Origin: Myxococcaceae bacterium
Lineage (GTDB): Bacteria > Myxococcota > Myxococcia > Myxococcales > Myxococcaceae
Length of the DNA: 64,000 nucleotides
Direction: 5' to 3'
Assembly: GCA_016793095.1 (NCBI GenBank)
Contig: JAEUJQ010000054.1
Location: 1 to 64,000, forward strand
The notes beneath the pieces are model-generated. The model had not been told where the DNA came from, ran no database searches, and worked only from the letters and a program-made list of their open reading frames with translations. Positions 53,428 to 64,000 of the stretch are shown piece after piece (the first letter of the stretch is position 1; each line of letters starts with the position of its first letter). A program made the translations under genes and the position numbers.

Positions 53428-54275
53428 TGACGCCACGGATCCTGCCGCTGCTGCTGTCGCTGCCCTCGCTGGTCGGCTGCATCGCCTTCAACGACGACTG
53501 CCAGGCGCTGGTGGACAACCCGAACGAGCGCGTCGCGTTCATCGCGAAGGGCACCGAGATCTACCTCGACCGCCCCAACGCCCGGCACGGGAACAACGCC
53601 ATCGCCCAGAGCGCGGCCGACGCGTTCGTCTGGGTCTTCAACTCGCAGCCCGACGCCACCACGAAGGTGGACTTCGGGTTGATCAACGGCGGCGCCGTGC
53701 GCGATCAGGGCGCGTGCGTGCTGCGAACGATCCTGCGTGAGGGGCCGCTCACGCGCGGCGTGCTCGGCGAGATCCTGCCGTTCGAGAACGTGGTGCGGGT
53801 GGTCGATCTGTCGGAGCAGGAGGTGTTCGACACGCTCGAGCTGTCGGTCTCGCGGCTGTTCGCGGCGCCGACGCCGATCACGTCGCCGGCGGGCGGGTTC
53901 CTGCAGGTCTCGAGAGAGGTCTCGATGGAGGTGGACTGCTCGCGAATGGCCGGCTCTCGCATCACCAGCCTGCGCATCGGCAGCCAGACGATCACCCGGG
54001 GCATGTTCCGGCCGTTCCCCGCCACGAAGCTGCGAGTGGCGATCCCCGGCTTCATCCTCGCGGGCAACGACGGCTACACGCTGCTCGCCGGCAAGGGCGA
54101 CGACCCCTCGCGCAACCCCGGTCAGGCCCAGCGGTTCAGCGGGATCGACTCGCGGGTGACCATGGCGTACCTGCTCCAGAGCGACTTCAACAAGACGGTC
54201 GAGAACGGGATCCGGGTCGATCCGATGCGCATCCGGTTCCTCAACTGCACGACCCCGTCGCGCCCCGCGCAGTAG
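53424..54275 (+). CDS. 5'-nucleotidase C-terminal-domain lipoprotein
   Basis: A 283-residue lipoprotein (LPSLVGC, cysteine 20). The mature part is a stand-alone 5'-nucleotidase C-terminal domain: INGGAVRDQGACVLRTILREG (about residue 90), LTRGVLGEILPFENVVRVVDL and the nucleotide-contacting YTLL-like C-terminal block. The metallophosphatase domain that normally precedes it is missing, so it should not hydrolyse nucleotides and might bind ligand only. It overlaps the TonB receptor gene by four bases, so receptor and lipoprotein form one operon. Confidence 0.8.
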   Translation: MMTPRILPLLLSLPSLVGCIAFNDDCQALVDNPNERVAFIAKGTEIYLDRPNARHGNNAIAQSAADAFVWVFNSQPDATTKVDFGLINGGAVRDQGACVLRTILREGPLTRGVLGEILPFENVVRVVDLSEQEVFDTLELSVSRLFAAPTPITSPAGGFLQVSREVSMEVDCSRMAGSRITSLRIGSQTITRGMFRPFPATKLRVAIPGFILAGNDGYTLLAGKGDDPSRNPGQAQRFSGIDSRVTMAYLLQSDFNKTVENGIRVDPMRIRFLNCTTPSRPAQ

Positions 54276-54348
54276 CAGACGCCAGAGACACCACGCCCCC
54301 CGGCGCCAGGTGGCGGAGCGGAGGGCGCGGAGCGGCGAAGCGGTCTGG

Positions 54349-54537
54349 TTACTTCAGGGGCGCGTCGAAGACGTCGTTGGGAGACGGCATCTTCCTGAGA
54401 TCGACCCGGGCGATCTTCCACGCCTGCTGGACGATCCACGACAGAGAGCGGTCCTGGCGCTCGGCCTCGAACTCGATCTCCTTGAGCATCTCCTCCGGGA
54501 AGTAGAGGGACTGCTTGCGGGCGTCGGTCGTCGACAT
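54349..54537 (-). CDS. Small ribbon-helix-helix-like protein, copy 2
   Basis: A 62-residue protein: KQSLYFPEEMLKEIEFEAER, then RQDRSLSWIVQQAWKIARVD. This is a ribbon-helix-helix-like fold (short beta strand, two helices) of a small family known in myxobacteria (TIGR04563-type). Such proteins usually bind DNA as dimers. The start codon shares a base with the stop of the paralogue upstream (TGATG), so translation is coupled. Confidence 0.8.
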   Translation of the reverse strand: MSTTDARKQSLYFPEEMLKEIEFEAERQDRSLSWIVQQAWKIARVDLRKMPSPNDVFDAPLK

Positions 54538-54737
54538 CAGCGCTCCTCGCGAGCGTCTGGAGCTCCGGCGACGTCATTGACGGCCGGGAACGACTTGATG
54601 CGCTCGCGGGCGATCTTCCACGCCTGCTGGACCACCCAGGACAGCGACCGATCCTGCCGGTTCGCCTCTTCCTGGATCTCCTTCAGCATATCCTCGGGGA
54701 AGTACAGGGACTGCTTGCGCTTGTCGGTTCCAGACAT
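54537..54737 (-). CDS. Small ribbon-helix-helix-like protein, copy 1
   Basis: A 66-residue paralogue of the next gene: SGTDKRKQSLYFPEDMLKEI and RQDRSLSWVVQQAWKIARER, about three-quarters identical to it in the core. GGAGA lies eight bases before the ATG at 54737. The frame is open far upstream, but the conserved family begins here. A promoter candidate is 47 bp upstream. A role as DNA-binding regulator or antitoxin-like protein is inferred; no toxin gene is adjacent. Confidence 0.82.
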   Translation of the reverse strand: MSGTDKRKQSLYFPEDMLKEIQEEANRQDRSLSWVVQQAWKIARERIKSFPAVNDVAGAPDAREER

Positions 54738-54783
54738 GTGCGGAATCTCCGGGGGCACTGCGACGAGAACGGCCAAGGGTGGA

Positions 54784-54812
54784 AATATCCGACAGGGGGG
54801 CACCGGAATCAA
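54784..54812 (-). promoter_or_regulatory. Probable promoter of the tandem ribbon-helix-helix genes
   Basis: On the minus strand TTGATT (54812-54807) and GATATT (54789-54784) are 17 bases apart in a locally AT-richer gap. The predicted leader is about 40 nt. The gap is shared with the divergent ASH-domain lipoprotein gene. Confidence 0.5.
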
Positions 54813-54845
54813 CCAAATCATCGATTCTGGGTATGAAGCCCGCCC

Positions 54846-56966
54846 ATGCGCACGTTCCCTGCGATCCTCGCCTGTCTCGCGCTCGCCCTGGGCGGCTGCC
54901 GCTGCCAGAACATGGTGAACACGGTGAAGCCGTCGCTCACCATCGCGCCGGCCAGCATCGACTTCGGGCAGGTGAAGAACGGCGACCGCCAGGCGCGGAC
55001 CTTGACCTTCGAGTCGCGGACCCAGACGGCGGTGACGATCTCGTCGATCACCCTCGAACAGGGATCGGCCGTGGGTGGCGTCGAGGGCTTCGTCCTGGGC
55101 ACGAAGCCCACCACCGTGGCGGCGTTCGAGAAGGTGACGATGCCGATCACCTTCGCGCCCACCCAGCTGGTGCAGTACCAGGCGACGTTGCTGGTCGCGT
55201 CGGATGATCCGGACAAGCCGACGATCCGCGTGCCGCTCGTGGGGGAGGGCGCGAAGCCCATCATCTCGGTGACGCCCGTGTGCGAGCGCGCGCAGCAATG
55301 CACCGGCTCCGTCACGGTGATGCCTCCGGCGATCGACTTCGGCCTGGAGCCGCTCTCGCGACCGGTAGTGACGCCGGCGAGCCAGTTGCCAGGCGTCGTG
55401 ATCACCAACGACGGGCCGGTGCCGCTCTCGGTGACGAAGGTCGCCATCGAGGGCGCCGACGCCGCGGCCTTCACGTTCGCCCGCGTCGAGGCGACGCCGT
55501 GGGAGTTGATGCCGGGCGAGGGTCGCACGCCCCAGCTCCGCTTCCGTCCCACGAGCGCGATGCAGTCCACCTACCAGGCTCGGCTGGTCGTCGAGTCCGA
55601 GGACCCCGATCGCGCCCGGGTCGTCGTGGAGCTGCGGGGAACGCTGCTCCCGAACCAGGCGCCGCAGGTCTGCTTCAACCTCACCCGGGTGACGCCGCCG
55701 CCGGAGGTCGGAGGCCCGCGCGACTACGCGACCCCCGCCGAGTGGATGCGCCTCACCACCCCGCCCGCGCAGGGCTACGACTTCACGCTCACCCGCGACG
55801 TACGGCCCGGCGAGCTGGTGCAGTTCAGCGCCTTGTCCGACGCGCTCGACGCCTCGAAGTGCACCACCGATCCGGAGGGCGGGCGGTCGAACCTGACCTG
55901 GTCCTGGCGCCTGCTGAGCTTCCCCATGGGCGCCCGCGCGCCTGCGCTCTCGGGCACGACGACCTCGCAGCTCCAGCTCCGCCCCGTCGTGACCGGGGAC
56001 TACGTCGTCGAGCTCACCGTCTCGGACGGCATGGCCATGACCGTGGTGACGGGGCGCTTCGCCTGCGTGATCAAGCAGGATCTCGTCGTGCAGCTCGAGT
56101 GGACCGGCTTCGACGGGGTGGACCTCGACCTGCATCTGGTGCGGCCGTCCGCCGCGACCTCGGTGGATCCGTTCAGCGGCGCGTTTCAGTTCTTCGACGC
56201 CCCGCTGGCCGACGGCGGCGCCACGCAGACGTCCGGTGACCTCAACGGCTACGCGGCGAAGACCGTTCGCCCCACGATCCCCGGCGCGAACTTCAACTGG
56301 GGCGAGCCCGGCTCTGCCGACGATCCCTCCCTCAACCTCGACAACACCGGCATGTCGGCCAGCGGGCCGAACGGCGACCTGATCGAGAACATCTCGCTCA
56401 ACGATCCACAGAACGACGAGCGCTGCGCGACCCAGAGCTGCCGCTACAAGGTGCTCGTGCACTACTTCCGCGACGAGCGCATGGGTGCACCTCCCACGTG
56501 TGTGGTCGACGGAGGGACCGGGTGCAGGGATGGCGAGCGCTGTGGCTGCGCGGCGGGCGCCGAACGCTGCGTCGCGGAAGGCGCGCCAATCGGTGACGCC
56601 GGCATCGGAGTGGGCAAGTGCTACGTCGCGCCCACGCCGACGGTGCGGGTCTTCCTCAAGGGCTCGCGGACGCCGGCTCAGGTCGTCCCGCTCGAGGGGC
56701 TGATACCCGCCGACATCGTGGCCCTCGGCGCTCCCTGCCAGATGTGGTCGGTCGCCGAGATCGCGTGGCCCGCCCGGAGCGCGATCGGCTCGCTGCCGGA
56801 CGGAGGAACGCCTCCCGCGCAGATCACGGCGGTTGGCCAGGGCACGCAGGGTCGCATCACGAGTCCTGCGATCGGCCGCTTCGGCTACCGCCAGACGGGC
56901 GGTGCGCTGCGGTGCGCTCCCGATCTCACCGTCAACGGGACGAGCTGGTACGGCCAGAACCCGTGA
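54846..56966 (+). CDS. ASH/choice-of-anchor-D-like lipoprotein
   Basis: A 706-residue lipoprotein (lipobox LALALGGC, cysteine 18). Two HYDIN/ASH (choice-of-anchor D-type) Ig-like domains are seen (IDFGQVKNGDRQARTLTFES... and IDFGLEPLSRPVVTPASQL...), then a domain of the LDLHLVRP type (VQLEWTGFDGVDLDLHLVRP) with conserved aromatic Trp and Asp and four or more cysteines. ASH domains in bacterial lipoproteins are a common myxobacterial surface feature; the ligand is unknown. The gene ends just before two strong hairpins at 56987-57055. Confidence 0.75.
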   Translation: MRTFPAILACLALALGGCRCQNMVNTVKPSLTIAPASIDFGQVKNGDRQARTLTFESRTQTAVTISSITLEQGSAVGGVEGFVLGTKPTTVAAFEKVTMPITFAPTQLVQYQATLLVASDDPDKPTIRVPLVGEGAKPIISVTPVCERAQQCTGSVTVMPPAIDFGLEPLSRPVVTPASQLPGVVITNDGPVPLSVTKVAIEGADAAAFTFARVEATPWELMPGEGRTPQLRFRPTSAMQSTYQARLVVESEDPDRARVVVELRGTLLPNQAPQVCFNLTRVTPPPEVGGPRDYATPAEWMRLTTPPAQGYDFTLTRDVRPGELVQFSALSDALDASKCTTDPEGGRSNLTWSWRLLSFPMGARAPALSGTTTSQLQLRPVVTGDYVVELTVSDGMAMTVVTGRFACVIKQDLVVQLEWTGFDGVDLDLHLVRPSAATSVDPFSGAFQFFDAPLADGGATQTSGDLNGYAAKTVRPTIPGANFNWGEPGSADDPSLNLDNTGMSASGPNGDLIENISLNDPQNDERCATQSCRYKVLVHYFRDERMGAPPTCVVDGGTGCRDGERCGCAAGAERCVAEGAPIGDAGIGVGKCYVAPTPTVRVFLKGSRTPAQVVPLEGLIPADIVALGAPCQMWSVAEIAWPARSAIGSLPDGGTPPAQITAVGQGTQGRITSPAIGRFGYRQTGGALRCAPDLTVNGTSWYGQNP

Positions 56967-56986
56967 CGGCGGGGTTGAAGACTGGC

Positions 56987-57020
56987 GGGGCGCTCCAACG
57001 CCGGACCATCGGAGCGCCCC
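56987..57020 (+). terminator. Hairpin, probable terminator
   Basis: GGGGCGCTCC pairs perfectly with GGAGCGCCCC around a 14-base loop. It lies 20 bases after the lipoprotein stop codon. No uridine run follows, which is usual in very GC-rich genomes. A second hairpin lies ten bases further on. Confidence 0.55.
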
Positions 57021-57030
57021 TGAAAAGAGA

Positions 57031-57055
57031 GACAGGTCGGACGAGCCGACCTGTC
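57031..57055 (+). terminator. Second hairpin, tandem terminator candidate
   Basis: GACAGGTCGG and CCGACCTGTC form a perfect 10-bp stem around a five-base loop, ten bases after the first hairpin. The remaining gap to 57200 shows nothing else recognisable. Confidence 0.5.
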
Positions 57056-57200
57056 CCGTGAGCCCTGAAGGGGAGGGGGGGACTCCAGGGCCCAACGTCA
57101 TGAATGCGTGCCGTCGGCCACCGGGAGCCCGCTACTCCTCTCCCGGCACGGCGTAAGCAAAGAATAGTCGCTGCCACGTGGCTCCGCAACCCGAGGTCAA

Positions 57201-58199
57201 GTGAAAAACGAGCCAAACGAGCAGGAGTCCTTCGCCGCCGCCTTCGAGAGTCGCGTTCGCTCGTCATTCCAAGGACTTACGGGGCATTGCCTTGTGGGAG
57301 TCTCGGGAGGGGCGGACTCCATGGCGCTGGCGGAGGCCGCCCACCGGCAGAGGGTGCCGATCGAGGTCGCCTGCCTGGATCACGGGCTCAGGATCGACAG
57401 CGTCGCGGAGGTGGAGCTGGTCCAGTCGTGGGCGTCGGCCAGAGGGGTCGCCTTCCACACGAGACGCCTCTCGCTGGAGCGGGGACCGGGGCTCGAGGCG
57501 CGCGCCCGGGCTGCCCGGTACGAAGCGCTCCTGGAGCTTGCCCGAAACCGCCAGTCCGCCCTGGTGGCGACCGCCCACACCGCGAGCGACCAGGCCGAGA
57601 CCGTGCTGATGCGCCTCACCCGCGGGTCCTCGCTGCGCGGCGCTGCTGGCATCCGGCCCCTGCGCGCTGACGGGGTGATCCGTCCGCTGCTCTTCGCCAC
57701 CCGGGAAGAGACGAGGCGGTATGTGCAGGTGCGGGCGGTGCGCTTCATCGACGATCCCATGAACGAAGATCCCTCCTTCCTTCGGGTTCGCATGCGACGC
57801 GAGGTCATTCCGCTGCTCGAGCGGGTGGTGGGAGCGCACGCCGTCACCTCGCTGGCCCGGGCGGCCCGGTACGCCGCCGAGGACGATGCCTGGCTCTCCG
57901 CCGACGCCGCCACCGCGCTCGAGCGCTGCCGGCTGCCTGAGGGGCTCGATCGGTTCGCGGTGCTCTCCCTGGGGCCTCCGATTCGGCGCCGCGTCGTTGC
58001 GGCCTGGCTGGAAGAGCAGGCTGTGGCCATCGACGCGCACCACCTCGACGACGCGCTCACCGCCATCGGGGCTGCCCGCACCGCGACGCTCCCGGGAGAC
58101 CGGCTCCTGACCGTTTCGCGGGGCACCCTGACCATCAGCCCGGCCCCGGCGCGTCTTCACGCAACTTCATCTCGTGATGACGGGCACGGACAGAAGTGA
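57201..58199 (+). CDS. tilS: tRNA(Ile)-lysidine synthase TilS
   Basis: A 332-residue TilS, which converts the wobble cytidine of tRNA-Ile(CAU) to lysidine. The PP-loop SGGADS is at 35-40, and the family blocks ACLDHGLR, ATAHTASDQAETVLMRL and RPLLFATREE are present. It starts with GTG at 57201. It is the first gene of a run with ftsH, folP and glmM. The 69-bp gap to ftsH holds no clear promoter. Confidence 0.9.
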   Translation: MKNEPNEQESFAAAFESRVRSSFQGLTGHCLVGVSGGADSMALAEAAHRQRVPIEVACLDHGLRIDSVAEVELVQSWASARGVAFHTRRLSLERGPGLEARARAARYEALLELARNRQSALVATAHTASDQAETVLMRLTRGSSLRGAAGIRPLRADGVIRPLLFATREETRRYVQVRAVRFIDDPMNEDPSFLRVRMRREVIPLLERVVGAHAVTSLARAARYAAEDDAWLSADAATALERCRLPEGLDRFAVLSLGPPIRRRVVAAWLEEQAVAIDAHHLDDALTAIGAARTATLPGDRLLTVSRGTLTISPAPARLHATSSRDDGHGQK

Positions 58200-58268
58200 T
58201 GGATTATAACGAGTTCGTTCCGGTCCCCGTCGCCAGGGGCCCACTCGAATCGAAAGGCGTTCTCAACC

Positions 58269-60185
<1,917 letters not shown>

Positions 60186-60189
60186 GCAG

Positions 60190-61251
60190 ATGATCCTCGC
60201 CCGGTCCTTTCGTGTGCAGCCGGGCGATCCGGCGCGCCTCGAGCGCAGACTGGGCAGGCCGCTCGACCTGCCGCTGGGCGCGCAGGTCGTGCTGGTGACG
60301 GGGCTCGACGAGGGGCTCGCGCGGACCCTGGGCGGGCAGGGGGATGCGGCGGTGCTCGCGCAAGGCCAGCCAGCGCCCGAGCTGATCGACCGGCTCCTCA
60401 CGCCATCAGCCCCGCTCCTTCATCTGCGCGGGGACGTCGTGCGCTTCGACGATCGCCCGCTGGTGATGGGCATCGTCAACGTGACGCCCGATTCGTTCTC
60501 CGATGGTGGACGCCACGACACCACCGGCGCGGCGATCGCTCACGCGCTCACGCTGCTCGAAGAAGGCGCGGACTGGCTCGACATCGGCGGTGAGTCCACC
60601 CGGCCCGGAGCTGCGCCCGTGCCGGCCGACGAGGAGTGCGCGCGGGTGGTGCCCGTCATCGAGGGACTCCTTCGTCGCGTGCCCGGCGCGATCATCAGCG
60701 TCGACACCTCGAAGGCCGAGGTCGCGCGACGAGCCCTCGCGGCCGGGGCGTGCGTCGTCAACGACGTGACGGCGCTCGGCGATCCCGAGATGGCCGGGGT
60801 GATCGCGCGTGCAGGGGCGTCGGCGTGCCTCATGCACATGCAGGGAACGCCGCGGACCATGCAGCAGGACCCGCGCTACGACGACGTGGTGGCCGAGGTC
60901 GCGAACGCGCTCGGGGCCTCCCTCGAGCGCGCGGTGGTGGCCGGCGTCGATCGGCGACGGCTCCTCGTCGATCCCGGCCTCGGCTTCGGGAAGACCCTCG
61001 CCCACAACCTCGAGCTGCTCCGGCACCTCGACGCGCTCAGAGCCCTCGGAGCCCCCATCCTCCTCGGCGCGAGCCGGAAGTCGTTCCTGGGCGCGATCAC
61101 CGGGGCCAGAGAGCCTTCCCAGCGGCTCGTCGCCAGCACCGCGACCATCGCCATCGCCGCGGCGCTCCGGCAGGCAGACGTCGTCCGCGTGCACGACGTC
61201 AAGGCGACCAGGGAAGCGCTCGCCATCGCCTGCGCGGTGCGGTCGGCCTGA
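60190..61251 (+). CDS. folP: Dihydropteroate synthase
   Basis: A 353-residue dihydropteroate synthase, which joins 4-aminobenzoate to the pterin diphosphate in folate synthesis. The family core starts at [16 protein letters not shown] (about residue 92), followed by [38 protein letters not shown] and [17 protein letters not shown]. The first 80 residues are an N-terminal extension with no clear homology to other FolP. The start ATG is 4 bp after ftsH. This gene ends 43 bp before glmM. Confidence 0.95.
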   Translation: MILARSFRVQPGDPARLERRLGRPLDLPLGAQVVLVTGLDEGLARTLGGQGDAAVLAQGQPAPELIDRLLTPSAPLLHLRGDVVRFDDRPLVMGIVNVTPDSFSDGGRHDTTGAAIAHALTLLEEGADWLDIGGESTRPGAAPVPADEECARVVPVIEGLLRRVPGAIISVDTSKAEVARRALAAGACVVNDVTALGDPEMAGVIARAGASACLMHMQGTPRTMQQDPRYDDVVAEVANALGASLERAVVAGVDRRRLLVDPGLGFGKTLAHNLELLRHLDALRALGAPILLGASRKSFLGAITGAREPSQRLVASTATIAIAAALRQADVVRVHDVKATREALAIACAVRSA

Positions 61252-61294
61252 CAAGCCTCGCGTCGGCCTGAACGCGGCGGTACAAGCGCGCTCA

Positions 61295-62671
61295 ATGAAC
61301 GCAGCGAACGATGGCTCGTCCCACCCCCGGCTGTTCGGCACCGACGGCGTGCGCGGAGTCGCCAACGTCTTCCCCATGACCGCCGAGCTGGTGATGCAGC
61401 TCGGCCGTGCGCTCGGCTACATCTGCCGCGCGGGCCCCCACCGCCACCGCGTCGTCATCGGCAAGGACACCCGCCTGTCCGGCTACATGATCGAGAACGC
61501 GCTGGCCTCGGGGATCATGTCCATGGGGGTCGATGTCGAGCTCGTGGGGCCGCTCCCGACGCCCGCCATCGCCAACCTCACCACCTCGATGCGGGCGGAC
61601 GCGGGCGCGGTGATCTCGGCGTCCCACAACCCCTATGAGGACAACGGCATCAAGTTCTTCGGGCGTGATGGGTACAAGCTGCCCGACGAGCTCGAGCGGA
61701 AGATCGAGACCCTGATCTTCGAGAAGTCCCTCGACTCGCTGCGGCCGACCGCGACCCGGGTAGGCGGCGCGGTGCGGCTCGACGACGCGCGCGGCCGCTA
61801 CGTCGTCTTCCTCAAGAACACGTTCCCGCGAGAGCTGACCCTCGAGGGCCTCAAGCTGGTGATCGACTGCGCGAACGGCGCTGCCTACCGCGTCGCCCCC
61901 ACCGTGCTCGAGGAGCTGGGGGCCGACGTGATCTCCCTCGGCGTCGAGCCTGACGGGAAGAACATCAACGCGAAGTGCGGGGCGCTTCACCCCGAGGCGC
62001 TGCAGAAGGCGGTGCTCAAGCACAAGGCGCACCTGGGCATCGCCCTCGACGGCGACGCCGACCGGCTGATCGTCGTCGATGAGAAGGGGCAGGTCGTCGA
62101 TGGCGACGCCATCATGACCATCTGCACGCAAGAGCTCGTCGCCCGCAACGCGCTGAAGAAGAAGACGCTCGTCACCACCGTGATGTCGAACATCGGCCTC
62201 GAGCGCGCGGTGAGCGAGTGGGGCGTCAAGGTGGTCCGCACGGCGGTGGGTGATCGGTACGTGGTCGAGGAGATGCGCAAGCACGGCTACGTCTTCGGCG
62301 GCGAGCAGTCGGGGCACCTGGTGTTCCTCGATCACGCCACCACCGGGGACGGCACGCTTGCGGCCCTGCAGGTCCTCGCCCTCATGGTGCGCGCACAGCG
62401 GCCGCTCAGCGAGCTGACGACGATCTTCAAGCCGGTGCCGCAGGTGCTGCTCAACGTGATCGTGAAGGAGAAGCGAGACCTGGCCCACCTGCCCGAGGTG
62501 ACGAAGACGATCGGGCAGGTCGAGAAGAAGCTGGGCCGGGAAGGGCGGGTGTTCGTTCGCTACTCTGGCACCGAGCCGAAGGTGCGGGTGCTGGTCGAAG
62601 GAACGGACGCGAAGCGGATCAAACACTACGCAGAGGAGATCGGCGGCGCGCTCAAGGCCGCCCTTGGCTGA
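61295..62671 (+). CDS. glmM: Phosphoglucosamine mutase GlmM
   Basis: A 458-residue GlmM. The phosphorylated serine is in [10 protein letters not shown] (about residue 110), the metal-binding loop is DGDADRLI, and the sugar/phosphate motifs GEQSGH and [11 protein letters not shown] are in place. It makes glucosamine 1-phosphate for cell-wall precursors. It starts at the ATG with the family N terminus [15 protein letters not shown]. In many bacteria cdaA and ybbR lie before glmM, but here folP comes directly before it. Confidence 0.95.
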   Translation: MNAANDGSSHPRLFGTDGVRGVANVFPMTAELVMQLGRALGYICRAGPHRHRVVIGKDTRLSGYMIENALASGIMSMGVDVELVGPLPTPAIANLTTSMRADAGAVISASHNPYEDNGIKFFGRDGYKLPDELERKIETLIFEKSLDSLRPTATRVGGAVRLDDARGRYVVFLKNTFPRELTLEGLKLVIDCANGAAYRVAPTVLEELGADVISLGVEPDGKNINAKCGALHPEALQKAVLKHKAHLGIALDGDADRLIVVDEKGQVVDGDAIMTICTQELVARNALKKKTLVTTVMSNIGLERAVSEWGVKVVRTAVGDRYVVEEMRKHGYVFGGEQSGHLVFLDHATTGDGTLAALQVLALMVRAQRPLSELTTIFKPVPQVLLNVIVKEKRDLAHLPEVTKTIGQVEKKLGREGRVFVRYSGTEPKVRVLVEGTDAKRIKHYAEEIGGALKAALG

Positions 62672-63439
62672 ATGGCGATTCACTTCCGCGACGAAGGGCT
62701 CGGCGAGCCGATCGTGCTCATTCATGGGCTGGGCGCCTCGCACCGCGTCTTCGACGGCGTGATCACCGAGGGCGGAGAGCGTCACCGCTTCGTCGCCATC
62801 GATCTCCCCCGCAGCGGCCGCTCGCGTCACTGGGCCGACAACACGCCCGAGGCCATCGCAGACGGGCTCGAGCCGTTCCTGGTGAACCGCGGGCTCACGC
62901 ACTTCCGGCTGTTCGGGCACAGCTTCGGCGGGCTGGTCGCGCTCTCGTACGCCGCGAAGTTCCCCCACCGGATCTCGTCACTCACGGTGGCGAGCGCGCC
63001 TGCGCTGGGCCTGCCACCCGAAGCCCGCCTCTTCCTGGAGTCTCCGCTGGCGCCCATGTCGGCCATGTGGATGACGGCCGCGCCGCTGTGGCGGCCGATG
63101 GTGAAGAACTACCTGCGGTGGCTGTGGGGCCAGCCGCAGTCCTTCAAGGACGAGACGGTCGATCACTACCTCGAGTCCCTGCAGGCCGACGGCTTCCTGG
63201 GCGGCATGATCGACTCGCTGCGGGCCGTGGGGCGGTTCCGGCTGCCGAAGGACGCCCTCACCGCGTCAGCCTTCCCGCGCCGCGTCCTGTGGGGCGACAA
63301 GGATCCGTTGGTGCCCGTCGTTCATGGAGAGCAGCTCGCGACCGCGCTCAGCGCCGACTTCCGGGTGCTGCGGGACGTCGGCCACTGCGTGCCGGAAGAG
63401 CACCCGCAGGGCGTGCTCGAGTCGATCCGCGATCACTGA
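62672..63439 (+). CDS. Alpha/beta-hydrolase fold enzyme
   Basis: A 255-residue alpha/beta hydrolase. The oxyanion-hole region IHGLGASHRVF is followed by the nucleophile elbow GHSFGG (serine 84), an Asp in LWGDKDPLVPV and His in DVGHCVPEEHP, giving a complete Ser-Asp-His triad. The substrate is unknown. The ATG directly follows the glmM stop, so the two are co-transcribed. No signal peptide, so it acts in the cytoplasm. Confidence 0.88.
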   Translation: MAIHFRDEGLGEPIVLIHGLGASHRVFDGVITEGGERHRFVAIDLPRSGRSRHWADNTPEAIADGLEPFLVNRGLTHFRLFGHSFGGLVALSYAAKFPHRISSLTVASAPALGLPPEARLFLESPLAPMSAMWMTAAPLWRPMVKNYLRWLWGQPQSFKDETVDHYLESLQADGFLGGMIDSLRAVGRFRLPKDALTASAFPRRVLWGDKDPLVPVVHGEQLATALSADFRVLRDVGHCVPEEHPQGVLESIRDH

Positions 63440-63537
63440 ACCTGAGCGAAGCGGCGTCGGGGTTCATGCCGGTGAGGACAGGGGCGTCCAGTCTTCGAGC
63501 AGGGAGGCTGGCCGAGCTGACGCACGGTGGAGTGGGC

Positions 63538-63858
63538 TCAGGGGAAGCGGACGTCGTGCGTCCCGAAGTTCACCTCGAGGCCTCCATCGGGGGTCGGATC
63601 GATGCGGACTGGCAGCTCGAGCCGACCGAACAAGCGCACCAGCGCGTCGAGGTCGAGCCCGCCGGACCGTCCCTCGAGCAGCTCGGTGATGGTGGCTTCG
63701 GGTACGTCCAGGCCACGGCTGAGGTGGTCCACCGGCGAGCGCAGCCCGCTCAACACCCGCTGGGCGCACTCGACGAGCTCGGCGTGAACGGCCTCCCACG
63801 CGGCCTCGTCCGCCGAGACGCCAACCATCGCCGCCAATGTCCGGCTGACCACCCCCAT
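63538..63858 (-). CDS. Probable HTH (XRE-like) regulator
   Basis: A 106-residue protein. The middle (LSRGLDVPEATITELLEGRSG, about residues 47-67) has the spacing of an XRE-like helix-turn-helix, followed by LDLDALVRLFGRLEL and a C-terminal strand region. It is probably a DNA-binding protein, but no partner toxin gene is adjacent. It is transcribed leftwards, between the hydrolase and pdxJ. Start ATG at 63858. Confidence 0.6.
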   Translation of the reverse strand: MGVVSRTLAAMVGVSADEAAWEAVHAELVECAQRVLSGLRSPVDHLSRGLDVPEATITELLEGRSGGLDLDALVRLFGRLELPVRIDPTPDGGLEVNFGTHDVRFP

Positions 63859-63914
63859 GGCCCGGAGTGTACCTGAAAGAGGCTTTGGGAGAACGGCGGG
63901 TGTAGATCTGCGGC

Positions 63915-64000
63915 ATGCAACGACTCGGAGTGAACGTCGACCACGTCGCCACGCTGCGCCAGGCCCGCAAGACCTCGTACCCGGATCCGGTGACCGCCGC
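63915..64000 (+). CDS. pdxJ: Pyridoxine 5'-phosphate synthase, 5' end only
   Basis: The first 28 residues of PdxJ, cut by the window end: [20 protein letters not shown] then YPDPVTAA, matching the family start exactly. PdxJ makes pyridoxine 5'-phosphate. The ATG is at 63915 and the rest lies beyond position 64000. Confidence 0.9.
   Translation, partial: MQRLGVNVDHVATLRQARKTSYPDPVTA

Noticed and set aside
54537-57101. Large minus-strand open frame across the ASH-domain lipoprotein gene
   Set aside because: Only its last 66 codons encode a recognised protein (ribbon-helix-helix); the rest is low-complexity antisense of a gene with clear lipobox and domains.

Overview
The window reads as chromosomal DNA of a myxobacterium (phylum Myxococcota, formerly delta-proteobacteria). 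The basis is very high GC with strong G/C third positions, many secreted lipoproteins with Asp-Ala-Gly-rich segments, PilZ domains of the Myxococcus paralogous type (one fused to an Hsp70), a Ser/Thr kinase-TPR protein, a pair of tiny ribbon-helix-helix-like proteins, three tandem DUF2330 proteins and a phosphomevalonate kinase gene. No insertion sequence, phage, integrase or CRISPR array was seen; this is mostly core genome with lineage-specific inserts.

Layout. 0-7.4 kb: a lipoprotein, phosphomevalonate kinase, a reductase/epimerase plus a PlsC-type acyltransferase carrying an unusual histidine-proline repeat array, a membrane protein and a coiled-coil protein. 7.5-10.6 kb: ribosomal protein S1 and a PHP-domain protein. 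10.7-17.5 kb: three DUF2330 paralogues followed by a pentaheme cytochrome c-TPR protein. 17.6-21.3 kb: thiolase and a two-subunit 3-oxoacid CoA-transferase (acetoacetate/ketone-body use), separated by a 109-bp tandem repeat and a small membrane protein. 21.3-29.9 kb: PilZ protein, RNA m5U methyltransferase, VWA/CoxE-like protein, PilZ-Hsp70 fusion and a kinase-TPR protein. 30-33.8 kb: YfgM-like and BamB-like envelope genes, a Nudix hydrolase and a YprB-like nuclease. 33.8-35.1 kb: two lipoproteins and tRNA-Leu(CAG) with a clear promoter and terminator. 35.1-40.2 kb: a complete isc operon read leftwards (iscS-iscU-iscA-hscB-hscA-fdx) behind a promoter with two copies of a 17-bp near-palindrome. 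40.4-44 kb: SPFH/coiled-coil protein, short DsbD and a SnoaL-like protein, then a 20-bp minisatellite. 44.2-57 kb: surface and envelope genes: lipoproteins, a PlsB-type acyltransferase, a ChaN-like protein, a TonB-dependent receptor with an orphan 5'-nucleotidase C-domain lipoprotein, two tiny regulators and an ASH-domain lipoprotein. 57.2-64 kb: housekeeping run tilS-ftsH-folP-glmM-hydrolase, an HTH protein and the start of pdxJ.

The most notable undescribed items are the twin operator at the isc promoter with no iscR gene beside it, the HxxxP repeat array on the acyltransferase, the three-DUF2330/pentaheme-cytochrome operon, the PilZ-Hsp70 fusion, and the two non-coding tandem repeats. All function calls come from reading motifs by eye; no database search was run.
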